From: Sialis fuliginosa
Lineage: Eukaryota; Arthropoda; Insecta; Megaloptera; Sialidae
DNA length: 64,000 bases
NCBI GenBank assembly: GCA_961205875.1
Contig: OY540809.1
Span: forward strand, 12,660,267 to 12,724,266
Direction of reading: 5' to 3'
The notes under the pieces were generated by a model, which ran no database searches, was not told where the DNA came from, and saw only the letters and a program-made list of their open reading frames with translations. Shown piece by piece: positions 32,036 to 42,968 of the stretch (position 1 is the stretch's first letter; each line of letters opens with the position of its first letter). Position numbers and translations under genes: made by a program.

Positions 32036-32565
32036 ATAAAACGGCCAAGTGCGTGTTGGGCACGCACATGATAGGGTTACTTAGTCATTACGATTTATAA
32101 ACAAGAGTTATTTCAATTTTTTTTATAAACTATTCTACCTACAGTATTCGTTTTAATTTTCAGTGAAAGTACCTACTAATTAAAAGCTATATTCTCAATT
32201 TTTTTTCAGATTTTTTATATTGATAGTTTAGAAAATATTGGGGACACTCTGATATGCAAATATATCGTAACTGAAAGTTAAAATCAAAATGTCATTTAAC
32301 ATTTTTTGTTTCATTTTAAGAGACCTATCTAATGACACCTCACTCAATGGGGTAAGTGAAAAAAAATGTGAATTCACTTTTCAGTCTATGGAAAAAGGGT
32401 CCAAAAAATTTTTTTTTCAAAAATCTTATCATTTCTGTTTTTGTGTTGTCAGTCTTCGTCCGTATACCAAATTTAATCCTAATCGGCTTAAAATTTTTGA
32501 GGACGGACGGACATGGTCAAACTATAAGGTTTCCTATTTTTCTTACCACACAAAAAAACTGAAAA
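32036..32565 (+). repeat. Family B interspersed repeat
   Basis: 'aaaacggccaagtgcgtgttgggcac' opens the copy. 'gcctatctaatgacacct'-type and 'cagtctatgg' words follow, then 'gtataccaaattt' and 'gaggacggacggacatgg'. The final 'ggaaccctaaaa' is lost. Frames within it are not coding. Confidence 0.65.
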
Positions 32566-32904
32566 TTTCGAATTTCTTTAAATAGTCATAACTTTTTTAC
32601 CAAACTTATTGATTGTGATTTCTTATGGTACTTTTTACGTAGTATTGAATGGCGTTTATAAAGTTACTTTTGACATATTTGAACGTGTTTTTTACTATAC
32701 TTTTCAACAGTATGTCACATGTAAAACATATTTTCGAAAATAAGCTGAAAACTAAAAAAATATTCACATTTTCATAGTTTTTTATTACAAACATTCAAGT
32801 TAACTATAAAAAACAAATAATGTTATAACAAAAGTCATAATAACAATAATAAAAATAACAAATGACTATTAAAGTCCTTCACCGCGTCTGTTTGTGCACG
32901 ATTT

Positions 32905-33130
32905 TTTCAGTAACTACTGAACGGATTTTATTCCAGTTTTCACTGATGGATAGAGTGTTTCGCAAGGAAGGTTTAGGTGTATAATTTGTGGATATTTTGT
33001 GCAAAAAGTCGGAAAAAACAATCGTCGGAGAGGTCTCTTCAGTCTTCACGTAAGCAGTTAGAGATAAGTGAAAACAATATTTAATAAGTTTATTACAAAT
33101 TAAATTTATATCCCCGATAGTACCGGGTCT
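32905..33130 (+). repeat. Family E interspersed repeat
   Basis: 'agtaactactgaacgg', 'ggatagagtgtttcgcaagg', 'tttgtggatattttgtgc' and 'aatttatatccccgatag' match 4095-4300 and, inverted, 56240-56450. Confidence 0.6.
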
Positions 33131-33836
33131 AATGCACTAGTAAAACAATAAACTAATATAAAAATGTTGAGTTTGATTTTGACATAATTCGCAAAAAAAA
33201 ATACAAGTGCTATGGGTATGGTTTGCTAGTTGGACAGCTCTACTATATATAAATATACGTACAGGACAACACGATACGTTTATTTTCCATAAGTTTCCAA
33301 AAGCCGTTTGCTCTCTATTGTTTTTATAAAGTCCCAATTTATAACCCATATTTTAAATGATAAATGTGGTATAATGAATTCAAACTTTTAAACTTCTATT
33401 TTATTATTCATTTTAATCTGTACCTACAAAATGCACTGATGCACAATGAAGTCAGTCATGTTTGATGCACATAATTCATATTCAATTAATCATCAATCAT
33501 AGTAGATTCCAAAATCAAAAATACCGACAAATATATCTATTATGTTCATTTAATAAATCATAACCAGATTGGTCTATCAGACCATTAATAAATCCTTACT
33601 GACTTAATGAGTCAAAACCAGTGGTTCTCAATCGATATGTATACATATCTATTTAATTTAAGAACACACATATTAAAAGGGAATTTAAAAGAAACAGTAT
33701 AATATAATTCTGTCTTATCTCGAAAATTAAAAAAAAATCATTCCATTCTTTAACGAATTGAGATATATAATTTTAATTTAGATTTTAAAGGTATAATGGA
33801 ATTAAAATGAAAGTTACTTGATTTACTTAGGGTTTT
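33131..33836. other. Non-coding intronic sequence
   Basis: AT-rich; no exon, tandem repeat or paired termini found. Confidence 0.4.
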
Positions 33837-33844
33837 TGGTATCC

Positions 33845-34015
33845 CAGTGGCGCAACCAGAAATATTTTTAGGGGGTCACAGATTTTTTTTTTGTTATTTG
33901 CGTCAAAAAAATAAAAATTATATAGGTATGGCATAACCATCTAGCCCTTCACCTGTTATATCACTGCAGGTCGGGATAGAGGGAGGGCAGGTCCCCCCCG
34001 TTGGTTGCACCACTG
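33845..34015 (+). mobile_element. hAT MITE family P
   Basis: The left end 'cagtggcgcaaccagaaat' and right end 'cgttggttgcaccactg' are inverted, with G-rich and C-rich runs just inside. The flanks 'tggtatcc' and 'tagtattc' match at six of eight positions. A left-end fragment occurs at 14925. Confidence 0.6.
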
Positions 34016-34139
34016 TAGTATTCCATCAAATATTCATAAGATATGATAATTTTTTTTCGGATATAAAATTGGTATCGAGATTTTTAGTCAAAAATATCGA
34101 CAAAGTATTTGTTTCCTAGTAAAATAACAGGGTATCCCG

Positions 34140-34745
34140 AATAATTTCCCTTGTGGCTGATCTTACACCGACTCTCAACAACTTTTTTATATTTTGTATC
34201 TTAAAACATCTGCCAAGTTTTTGTCCCAAAGGTCGAAGAATTTAAATAAATTCGATTGGTTATTTAATTTTATACAATTTTATAAGAAAATGTTAATTCA
34301 AATTTTTCTTAATATTTAGTTTTCTAACAACTATGCAAATGGAAATATATCTTCGAAAGGCGATATCTTAATACAAAAGTTGTAGTAACCTTTTTTATAG
34401 AATTGTAATGGATACAAAAAAGATTCTTTACATTTTTACGAAACATGCATATGTTGTTCTTGAGATATTAATAAAAAGGGAAAAAGTAATAATTTCTACA
34501 CATTTTTTATATGGGACCATTTACAAATCAAGTCCAACTAAGAAACTAAGTTTCATCAAAATCGGTTTAGTAGTTCATGAGTTATGAGTGTGACAGGTAT
34601 TCAGGAGCCAGACACGAAACGAAAAATGTTTATTTTGACTTGAAGTGGAAATTTTGAAATTGGAGAACACATTTTTTCTACTTTTAAAAATTATCACATA
34701 GTTTCCCCAACCTATTCTTCGAATTTGGCGAGGAAGAAAAAGGCC
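34140..34745. repeat. Degenerate repeat with family C tail
   Basis: From about 34500 the sequence carries family C words: 'gttcatgagttatgagtgtgaca', 'gacacgaaacgaaaaatgtt', 'ttttgaaattggagaacac' and 'tggcgaggaagaaa'. The part before it is not assigned. Confidence 0.4.
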
Positions 34746-34753
34746 AGTGTTGG

Positions 34754-35000
34754 AACCCGTAAATTTTTATTAACGTTACACTGATTTGTTACAGCTCAAA
34801 ATATTTGTTTGTTACGTAACGAAAAAAAATATGTAACGTTACTCATTTCATTACAGCTAAAATATTTTAACATTAATATTATTTTAAAACTTACTTCACT
34901 TATAAATATTGTTAGAAAATCACTGAAATATTGCTTTTATATTAATTTTCACAAAATTCAAAATATTTAACTTATTTTTCAAATTCAAATATCATATAGC
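34754..35000. repeat. Possible terminus of a 'gttacgtaac' element
   Basis: 'cagtgttggaacccgtaa' followed by repeated 'gtaacgttac' words (34775-34855) resembles a hAT-type end with subterminal repeats. No matching right end was found. Confidence 0.3.
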
Positions 35001-35795
35001 AGACCACAAAATATTCGTTAATAAAAGACCAAATAGAATCAGGCAGATACCTAACAATTATCTTATCATTTTTTATCTTTTAAAAATTTCTTTATTTATG
35101 TTTTTATAAGATACTAAACCCCCTTTTATTAAAAAAAAATATTTTGTCATATAAAACATTAATTCAACTTAACATCCCACATAAAAAATATAAGATACGC
35201 CACTGGTAGATACATATTATAAAATCGGTTTACTTTAGAAACAATACCAAAAAATGACATGACATATTCAATTGTTTTAAGGTATTACGATCTAGCAACC
35301 CGTGGAAATCAATGCATACAGAAACAAGCATGCGGAAGAAGGAAAGGAGAAAAAAAAACACAATCGGTATGACGAAACGCGCGCCGTCAGCAGCATATAA
35401 GCGTTCTGCATTTTATTGGGATGGCTTGCATAACATCACCGTCTGCCGGCCGAGCCGCTGAATTGCTTCATAAAACATTGCGGCCCTCATTTATTTTTCA
35501 TTCAGTCCAAAATGAACATAGTTTGCATTTTAAGTAAACTTCGATCGACGTGTCCGTAGACACTTTGTAATTCTTAAACCAGGTCATTTCCGCGAATTTA
35601 TGGAACAGAATGGATCCGTTGAAAAATGTGCGGTTTTCGTAGATTTTATGAAAACTTTTTGCCGTTTGAATTTGATATTCAATGTGTTTTATTTGTAGCA
35701 TATGGTTGGAATTTTTATTATATACGATAGCAGGAGTGAATCTAGAATTTTTATTGATGGAGGTGGGAGGGGGGAGTAAAAAAATCTAGGGGGAA
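35001..35795. other. Non-coding intronic sequence with a more complex patch
   Basis: 35330-35720 is less AT-rich than the surroundings and not obviously repeated. It contains a 67-codon minus-strand frame (35498-35701) and 'cgcgcgccgtcagcagc', but no splice-consistent exon or known motif. Confidence 0.35.
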
Positions 35796-35799
35796 ATTC

Positions 35800-36620
35800 A
35801 GAACTAATAGACACATGCAATGCAAAAACTCGTTTTTAAACGATTACAATCAATTCAATCAATATATTTTTGCTTCCTCGCAATATCGAAGATACGAGAA
35901 GCTTTGTGATTGTTTTAGATTGAGGCAAAAAAATGTTCTCCGATTTCAAAATTTTAAATTGATCTATCCGTTTCACGTCAAGACAAATACTTTACCACTG
36001 AACTGATATTGTTAAAACTTGGTCAGATGGTTGGGTCTGGCTTAAGAACAGTCCCATTTCAAAATCATCAAAATCGTGTGTATGGGGGAGAGGTGACATC
36101 CCAAAATATTTATTTTTTCAAGATATCTCAAAAACGACACATGTTACGTGAAAATTTTATAGAATATTTTTTGTAGGGCATTAAATTTCTTATAATATGG
36201 GTCTACAACGTTTGTTTTAAAAAAATTCCCTTACAAAGATTTATCTCAATTTGCTATAAAAATTGTGTTTTGTTTTTCTAAATTGATATTTGCTTGGATA
36301 TATTAAATGTCATTTTGGCGTTTTAAATGTCATTTTGACATTTTAAATGTTATTTTGACGTTTGCATAAATTTAGATTTAGATTGAAATTTTAAAAAAAT
36401 TAAAAATATGCAAAAAAATAATCAGGTGCGTTTTAAGAAAAATTTCGAACTAATATATTTTAGTAAAATTGTATAAAAATTAAATGGTTAACCAATTCCA
36501 GGCAATTTATCTAAACACTATCGGTTTTTATTTAAATTGTTCAATAATTAATTACCTTTGGTGAATTTAGCACGAAGAAACACTGTGCATTTACTTGGCA
36601 GATGTTTTTATGTATGTATG
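35800..36620 (+). repeat. Family C interspersed repeat, plus orientation
   Basis: It starts 'gcttcctcgcaatatcgaag', runs through 'ccgtttcacgtcaagacaaa', 'ggttgggtctgg', 'caagatatctcaaaaacg' and 'tagggcattaaattt', and ends 'cacgaagaaacactgtgcat' then 'ttacttggcagatg'. An internal triple of about 19-20 bp ('aaatgtcattttggcgtttt') lies at 36305-36365. Inverted copies are at 52705-53420 and 56515-57235. Confidence 0.75.
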
Positions 36621-36789
36621 TTCGAGCATTTGAAAGAGAATAATCCCGATTACTTTTTTAGATACGCCACTCAAAAAGAAAAAAAGAAAAAAACTTTAAA
36701 AAATCTAACACAGAAGTATGTAATAATTAAATTTTACAGTTTTTTAAGTCGACGGTAAGATAATAGAAAACTTTTTAAGAAAGCAAGCT

Positions 36790-36930
36790 GTGATCATTTT
36801 TCAAAGAGAAAAAAATTATTCTCCGATTTCAAAATGTTCACTTGATCTTTCCGTTTCTGTCTGTGTGTCTGACTGTCCCTTAAAATCTTGTCACACGCAT
36901 AACTCATGAAATATATGTATATAAAGTATA
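36790..36930 (+). repeat. Family C fragment
   Basis: 'ttctccgatttcaaaat', 'tgatctttccgtttctgtctg' and 'cacacgcataactcatgaa' match the first third of family C with the simple-sequence block. Confidence 0.45.
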
Positions 36931-37350
36931 TATAAATATATATACTAATAATATTAACGACATTTATTGTTAAGAATGAAATTACTTCGGAATTTTAGAC
37001 AGGAAAAGGCCCTATATTTTATAAACCATTGTTTGTAACATTGGTTTCCGGTTAAAAGACATTTATCAAAAAGATGAGGTTTTCTTGTACTACACATATA
37101 TATGAAGTTTAATATTAAAATATTACAGTTGTATGTAAGTTTGCAGTTTTCAGTCTAGCGATCACAGACAAACACTTACTAAAACGGTTATATCCAATGT
37201 TGATACCAAAGAGTTTACTCCTGGGATGAATATTTCTACTACATTTATATTGGGATATAGAAATTATTATATTTAAGCCGGAGGGAATATTACTTCACCA
37301 GACATCCCCTAGATTGAACACTAGTTGTACAACGTATATCATCCTTAATA

Positions 37351-38501
37351 TACCGGGTGTTCCAGACCACCCGTCCACTATGTTTTACGCCCAAACTATT
37401 GAAGATAGAGTTTTATGATAACAAATTTACTATATATATCGACCCTAAAGAATTTCAGGAAAATGTTTTCAACCCCCTAAAACTCCTCCTTGGGGGGTAG
37501 TTTGAGGGGTACATGCCCTTTTCTCAGCAAAATCAAATGGAACGGTATATCCAAAAGTAGATAATTTTGAAGATCATACATTCAATTGTTTAGAAAATCT
37601 GGCGACTTGATCCTAAATTTTAGGGTTTTACTAAAATTGCTCTAGTTTCGTTAAATATTAATGAAATTTTATTTTTAAAATTAGTTTTGAAAGTAGAAAT
37701 AACGAACTTTCTAAAGATGTATGATTATTAGAGAATTGGATAATTTAAAGTGTCATACGCAACATATCAAAAATTCAAAACTTCAATTAGGGATAATTCA
37801 AAATTTTTAAATGGAATGGTATATCAATTAGTACTTTATCTTAAAAAATATATTTAATTTAACATTTTTTGTTAAGAAAATTTTAAATTTGAAATTATAA
37901 TTTTTTTTTTTTTTTTTAATAAAATTTATAATTTTCTTAACAAAAGTTATTAATTTAAATATATTTTTTAAGATAAAGTAGTAATTGATATACCATTCCA
38001 TTTAAAATTTTTAAATTATCCCCAATTGAAGTTTTGAATTTTTGACATGTCGCGTTTGACACTTTAAATTATCCAAAGCTCAAATAATCATACATCATTA
38101 GAAAGTTCGTTGTTTCTACTTTCAAAACAAATTTAAAAAATAAAATTTCATTAATATTTAACGAAACTAGAGCAATTTTAGTGAAACCTTAAAATTTTGG
38201 ATCAAGTCGCCATATTTTCTAAACAATTGAATGTATGGAAAAGTTTTTTTTACAAAAGCTTCTTACTTTTTTATGATCTTCAAAATTATCTACTTTTGGA
38301 TATACCGTTCCATTTGATTTTGCTGAGAAACGGGCATGTACCCCTCAAACTACCCCCCAAGAAAGAGTTTTAGGGGGTTGAAAATATTTTCCTGAAATTC
38401 TTTAGGGTCGATATATATATAGTAAATTTTTTATCATAAAACTCTATCTTCAATAGTTTGGGCGTAAAACATAGTGGACGGGTGGTCTGGAACACCCGGT
38501 A
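37351..38501. repeat. Long fold-back element, about 1.15 kb
   Basis: It starts TACCGGGTGTTCCAGACCAC and ends in its inverse GTGGTCTGGAACACCCGGTA. Arms of roughly 560 bp pair nearly end to end (for example 'aactattgaagatagagttt', 'aaccccctaaaactc' and 'ttaaatggaatggtatatca' with their inverses). The turn is at the T run near 37905-37918. The right arm carries a short extra segment at 38235-38275. TA at each border could be a TA target duplication. A right-end fragment is at 57651-57727. Confidence 0.85.
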
Positions 38502-38504
38502 TAT

Positions 38505-39220
38505 AAAGCTCAACGTCTCTCTGTCTGTCTGTCTGTCCGTTCGTGCGCTTATCACTCGAGAACCACTTATCCGATTTACGTGTTTTTTTTTTAATTCATA
38601 GGTACGTTCTCTGGCCAGGTTATAGGCTATATTTTGTTAGGTTAGGTAACATAACAACTAAGCAGTGACAATAATAGTAAATCAAGTCGGAAAAATTTTT
38701 GCCGTCGGCGCGCTGTTTTGTAATACGCTGCCTAAACCGTTCAATATACATCAAAATAATGTATTAAAGAATTGTGTAGAATCAAAAGTTCTACAATAAA
38801 GTCCGCGACAGCATATGTCTAACTTTTATATTTAAGCCACAATGACTGCTTTTATGTTACAAAGAAAACATAAAATATTTGGGTTCTGTTTACATGGACT
38901 TATGACCTACAAAACATTAATCCATATCGAAATAAATGATTTCATCGTCATAAGTACTTAATGTAGATATAATTTGCCCTTTACATAATTTGGTTTTTTG
39001 GTTTAGGAAATAACGTGAAATATACATAAAATAACATATTATTCGCGGCAATTCGCGCGAACTTAGATGAAGTGTCGCGGGGAGAGGGACGATTCAGCGC
39101 TCGGCCGGCAGTTGTTTATTTTGTTTTCAATTATTAACTTTTAAATTTAAACAGAACAAAAATGATTTGTAACAATAATTCCGTAGTCCAAGCGGGCGAA
39201 GCCGTGTGGGCCCAGCTAGT
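38505..39220 (+). mobile_element. Helitron-like element
   Basis: It opens with 'ctcaacgtctctctgtctgt', then 'gtccgttcgtgcgcttatc' and 'ctcgagaaccacttatcc', and ends 'gcgggcgaagccgtgtgggc' then 'ccagctagt'. The GC-rich tail and CTAGT end suit a Helitron 3' end. There is no Rep/helicase frame. It abuts the fold-back element on the left and the perfect palindrome on the right. Confidence 0.5.
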
Positions 39221-39223
39221 TTC

Positions 39224-39299
39224 AGAACGAGTTTTGGAACTCACCTCCTATCATAAAATATATATTTTATGATAGGAGGTGAGTTCCAAAACTCGTTCT
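39224..39299. repeat. Perfect 76-bp palindrome
   Basis: The left arm 39224-39260 and right arm 39263-39299 are exact inverses around the central TA. The arms begin AGAACGAGTTTTGGAACTCA. There is no loop, so the DNA could extrude a cruciform and its RNA would form a 37-bp stem. Confidence 0.92.
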
Positions 39300-39392
39300 A
39301 TTCAATTTAAAAAAATCAAGATGGTAGTGAATTTTGAAAGAGTTTTTGGCAATCTTTCATATTGTAAAGTCAGTTTTTTTTTGTAAGCGAAT

Positions 39393-39905
39393 TTTGTATC
39401 ACTTTGAACAAAAAATCGTGTTTTTAACGAAAAAAACAACTTTATTAAAACCGTAATTGTTAACCAATCGTAAAAATCGTGTGTACTCCAATGTAAAATC
39501 CATCTAACAAGTTGTAGTTAAAATGTCAAGTCGGTCGGATGGAAAATGGCCAAGTTACGTTTTCCGCAGTTTTTAAAAACGTGTTTTCGATAAAAATGAG
39601 TTTAAAGTTTGTTTGAAAACTGTTTTACTACATGCAAACGTCGATGTTAGTTTCCACTTTTTTTTGAGACCATGTCGGTTTGGCGGTTTTCGGTTGCTGA
39701 TTTTGCTTCTGTTTTGGCTTGAGACCGAATTATGGTGCCCCTTTATATACTCAGTTTTCACCACCTAGATTGCTTCGTTCGTTCAGACACTGGTAAATAA
39801 GCTCTAAAAAAAATCGCTTATAATTCCTTTTGAATATCATTTTTAAGATGTTTATACATAAAATTATACAAAAATGGTCAAAAATTAGTTAATACATTAG
39901 AAATA
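39393..39905 (+). repeat. Family M interspersed repeat, copy 2
   Basis: Parallel to 25377-25913 with about the same length. It shares 'cgtgtttt', 'gtgtgtactccaatgtaaaa', 'ggatggaaaatggccaag' and 'ggcttgagaccgaatta'. It starts just after the perfect palindrome. Confidence 0.7.
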
Positions 39906-41009
39906 GAAATATTATTATTAAACGTTTATTATTTAGAAAATTACAGTTACATAAATTTATTTTAATACTTATTATATAAATACCGGTATCATAATACAGG
40001 AGAAAAATAGCCTGTGTTCAGGTATAGTAATTACTGATCATTAACAAAGTTTGCTATACTTTAATACACCCATAATTCTGTTTTTGCACGGTAGATACGT
40101 ACAGCCTACCACTATATAAAAAAATATTTATTTATTTATTTAATTTAAAAGGAAAATTTAACATGAAAAATAACTTCAATGTACAAAAATAATAAATTGT
40201 ATAAATTTTATACTAAATAATAATAATAATACGTGTAAAAAATATTTGTTTTATTGTTATCGACTGTGCTATTTCAAAATCGTGTAAAAAAAATTCGTGT
40301 GAAAACAGAATTTGGTGTAAATATCTTTTTTGATTGTTAAAAATTATTTGAAATTGCCAATTAAGTTTTTCACAAATAGTAGATCAAAAAAAAAATTTAA
40401 ACAGTTATTAAAAAATAATTGTCATTTCTAGGTAATATTTTTTATTGAACTTTTACAAATATAATACACATTTTTTATGTGTATTTCTTAAAAAAAAAAA
40501 ACGCTGTATCTAATAGGGTTGTTTTACAAGTTACGGATACGAACAGGGATATTTATTCTACAGATTCGGATAGGGGTAGTTTTTTTTTTTCGGTTTCAGA
40601 TTCGGATACGAATATTTTTATCCAAAACAGTTTATTTATAAAAGCTATTCATAACAATTGAGACAGAAAATTGTGACTCATGAATGACAACTTATGGGTA
40701 AACGAACGAATTGGCATTTAAAAATCCCAAATTTACGTGAAAGTGCCTTAAAAAATAAAAGCTATTTTTTATTAATACGAAACACTAATAGCAGGAAGAT
40801 CGACTCGCATGTGACTTATTTTTCTTGAACAGTATTTGTTTTACACTTGCTAAATAATTTTGGTTAAGTTATTAGACATTTATCAACAGTGTGGAATACA
40901 ATAAATAACAAAACTAACATATAACTAATTTCATTACATCATAATTCAATCTGTAATTAAACATAGGTACACACAACGAGTGGGTAGGTAAAGAAGATAG
41001 TGTATTTAC
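39906..41009. other. Non-coding intronic sequence
   Basis: No exon is seen. At 40530-40622 'ttcggatacgaa'-like words recur ('ggatacgaacagggat', 'attcggataggggta', 'ttcggatacgaatattt'), a local low-complexity cluster. Confidence 0.4.
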
Positions 41010-41151
41010 CTGTGAGCGTCGAGACGCGAAGCCTCCGTGGCGAGCTGTAGCGGGAGCGGGGGCAGCAACTGTGGCGGTGCCGAGGGGGGCCGCGGGGCGC
41101 CACGGTCGCGGGCTGCGGCTGACCCCCGCTCAACGCATCACGGCTACGTCA
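41010..41151 (-). other. Probable exon 1 or 2 of the Pro/Tyr-rich gene (5' UTR or coding)
   Basis: A 142-bp GC-rich island in AT-rich DNA with acceptor 'tttctattgcag' upstream of 41151 and a good donor 'cacag|gtaaatac'. In the frame that joins exon 2 (phase 2) the first 15 bases contain TAG and TGA. Downstream the frame is open and would read APPQLLPPLPLQLATEASRL before entering exon 2, but it has no ATG. The simplest reading is a 5' UTR exon with translation starting at 30044. The alternative is a coding exon using a later AG, such as 'ggggtcag'. A minimal upstream ORF, ATG CGT TGA, lies near the 5' end. Confidence 0.6.
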
Positions 41152-41224
41152 CTGCAATAGAAACATTAAGTGTTAAATAATTATAGTGATTATTTAATAA
41201 TATATGAGAAATGGCATTAATCTA

Positions 41225-41590
41225 AAAATATCTGACATGGGAGCCACGGGACTTTCTTATACATAATACTGACAAATTAATGAAAGAATATAGAATAAAA
41301 ATGAATGGGACGTAAATTATAGAAAATAATATTCTCTACAACATGTGTCAAATAATTTTTAACGACTAATAATAGAAGGATGAAATTTTATATTAATATT
41401 AATTTTAAAACGATCACTATAAATTTGATTTATGATTTAGCCAGAAATAATTTGTTTACTTAATTAATTAGAATCACCCATACTGTTGATTGTATTATGT
41501 ATAAGAAATTTCTATGGTATCTTATGGCAAACAAGTACACTGTTCAATCTATGTAATACGTATAAGAAAGTCCCATAGCACTCATGTTAG
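41225..41590. repeat. Fold-back element, family R
   Basis: The left end 'atatctgacatggg' with 'gggactttcttatacataat' is inverted at the right as 'gtaatacgtataagaaagtc' and 'actcatgttagatat'. Single-end relatives lie at 29610-29670 and 46480-46510. Confidence 0.55.
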
Positions 41591-41599
41591 ATATTTCTT

Positions 41600-42040
41600 C
41601 TCTTTTATGAACCATTTGAAATGTAATTAATTTTTTTTAATGAATAGAACATAAATTATAGATATCTAATAATATAACTTATAATTTTTAACATGAATAT
41701 TTCTCTCTATTTCCCACTGTTTTAAAAATAATTCGAAAAATGTAAAAATCAGTATCCGGTTGAAAGATCACTTTCAAAAATAGAAGGTTTTCTTCCCAGA
41801 TAAAAATTAATCTTAAATATAAAATTTCACCCTTCTACAACTTGTCGTATTTGATTTACAGCGTCTACAAACACAGACACTATGGCGAAAATAGTCAGAA
41901 TGGATTCAGCGAAGGTCAAAATGGAAAATTCCATCAAAATTCGGATTTCGAAAAAAAAAACGGCTTTACTTTACTTAATTATAATATAATAATATGTATA
42001 TTTCATAAACATAGGTACTTATAAGAAAGTAAAATTGATT
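41600..42040 (+). repeat. Family S interspersed repeat, copy 1
   Basis: It parallels 47080-47450: 'tttctctctatttcccactg', 'ggttttcttcccagataaaa', 'aatataaaatttcac', 'ggcgaaaatagtcagaatgg' and 'aattccatc'. The 60-codon frame inside is not coding. Confidence 0.65.
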
Positions 42041-42597
42041 CTTTAAAATACTACCAAAAAATGTTTTCTAAATTTTTTAACCCCATAGGCAATTTCAAAG
42101 TCCCATATTACCGTTCGTTGCATCTATGTGAATCGCAAAGGCACTATAAATTGACATTTAATAAATATAAAGTATTTTGATTTAAGTCTTAAGAGGATTT
42201 TGACCGCTATTTATCTCGCAAATGGAATTGGTATATACATTCATTCCTCTTTGACAACCGCATTGATTAAAGTGAGACAAGTATTAAAATTCTCTAGTAT
42301 GTGTCAAACTACAGCTGTTCAATACCCGCCATATTTAACAAATTTGTTAGATAACAAACTCTCTAATACTACGTCACACACATTTTTTAGTATTTTTATG
42401 ATTACCAAAATGCGCCTAAATGAAATGTAATGTGACGTTGCATATTATTTGACCCCTTACCCTCCCTTGTCACAGTACCCCCCTCCTAGGTATAACTTTA
42501 AGTAACCATTGCTTTTTTACAGTTAACTGCGATTTTACAAAAATAGAAAATTCGATTACCTACATAATAAAAAATAATTTCTTTAGAAACGCAAATG

Positions 42598-42886
42598 GTG
42601 AAGAAAAAAATGCAGTTTCTCCAAGACAATGCACCATCTCACAAAGCTCACGTTACGACCGATAAATTGAAGGAATTGCGCTATGAATTGGTTCCGCACT
42701 CACCGTATTCTCCTTTTTCCGAAATTGAAAATGTGACTTTTTGGCAGAAGATTTTACTCTAATGAAGAGGTCAAGTTGGAAATAATCGGCTATTTTGAGG
42801 AACTTGACGTGAACCACTGTGAGACCGGTATCGAAATATTAGAAGACCATTGGAACAATATATTATGTAATTATGTTGAAGAATGA
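42598..42886 (+). pseudogene. Broken mariner transposase, C-terminal fragment
   Basis: From 42598 the frame reads MQFLQDNAPSHKAHV...YELVPHSPYSP, the HQDNAP / LPHPPYSPDLAPSDY region of mariner transposases. The segment that should follow (LAPSDYFL), carrying the last catalytic Asp, is missing, and the frame shifts. In the next frame 'FPKLKM', a TGA where Trp is expected, then 'LFGRRFYSNEEV' continue the family pattern. A further frame-consistent stretch, 'YFEELDVN...GIEILEDHWNN', ends at TGA 42884-42886. The N-terminal DNA-binding half and first catalytic Asp are absent. It is a dead remnant. Confidence 0.85.
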
Positions 42887-42968
42887 AAGAGTTTTTTCGT
42901 ATATAGAAAAAATCGTTTCTTAGGCTAAGGACTTTTCAACCCATTATTTATATATAAAAATGTTAGAT

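Noticed and set aside
35498..35701. 67-codon minus-strand frame in a more complex patch
   Set aside because: No splice acceptor or donor in a phase compatible with the known exons, and no motif recognised.
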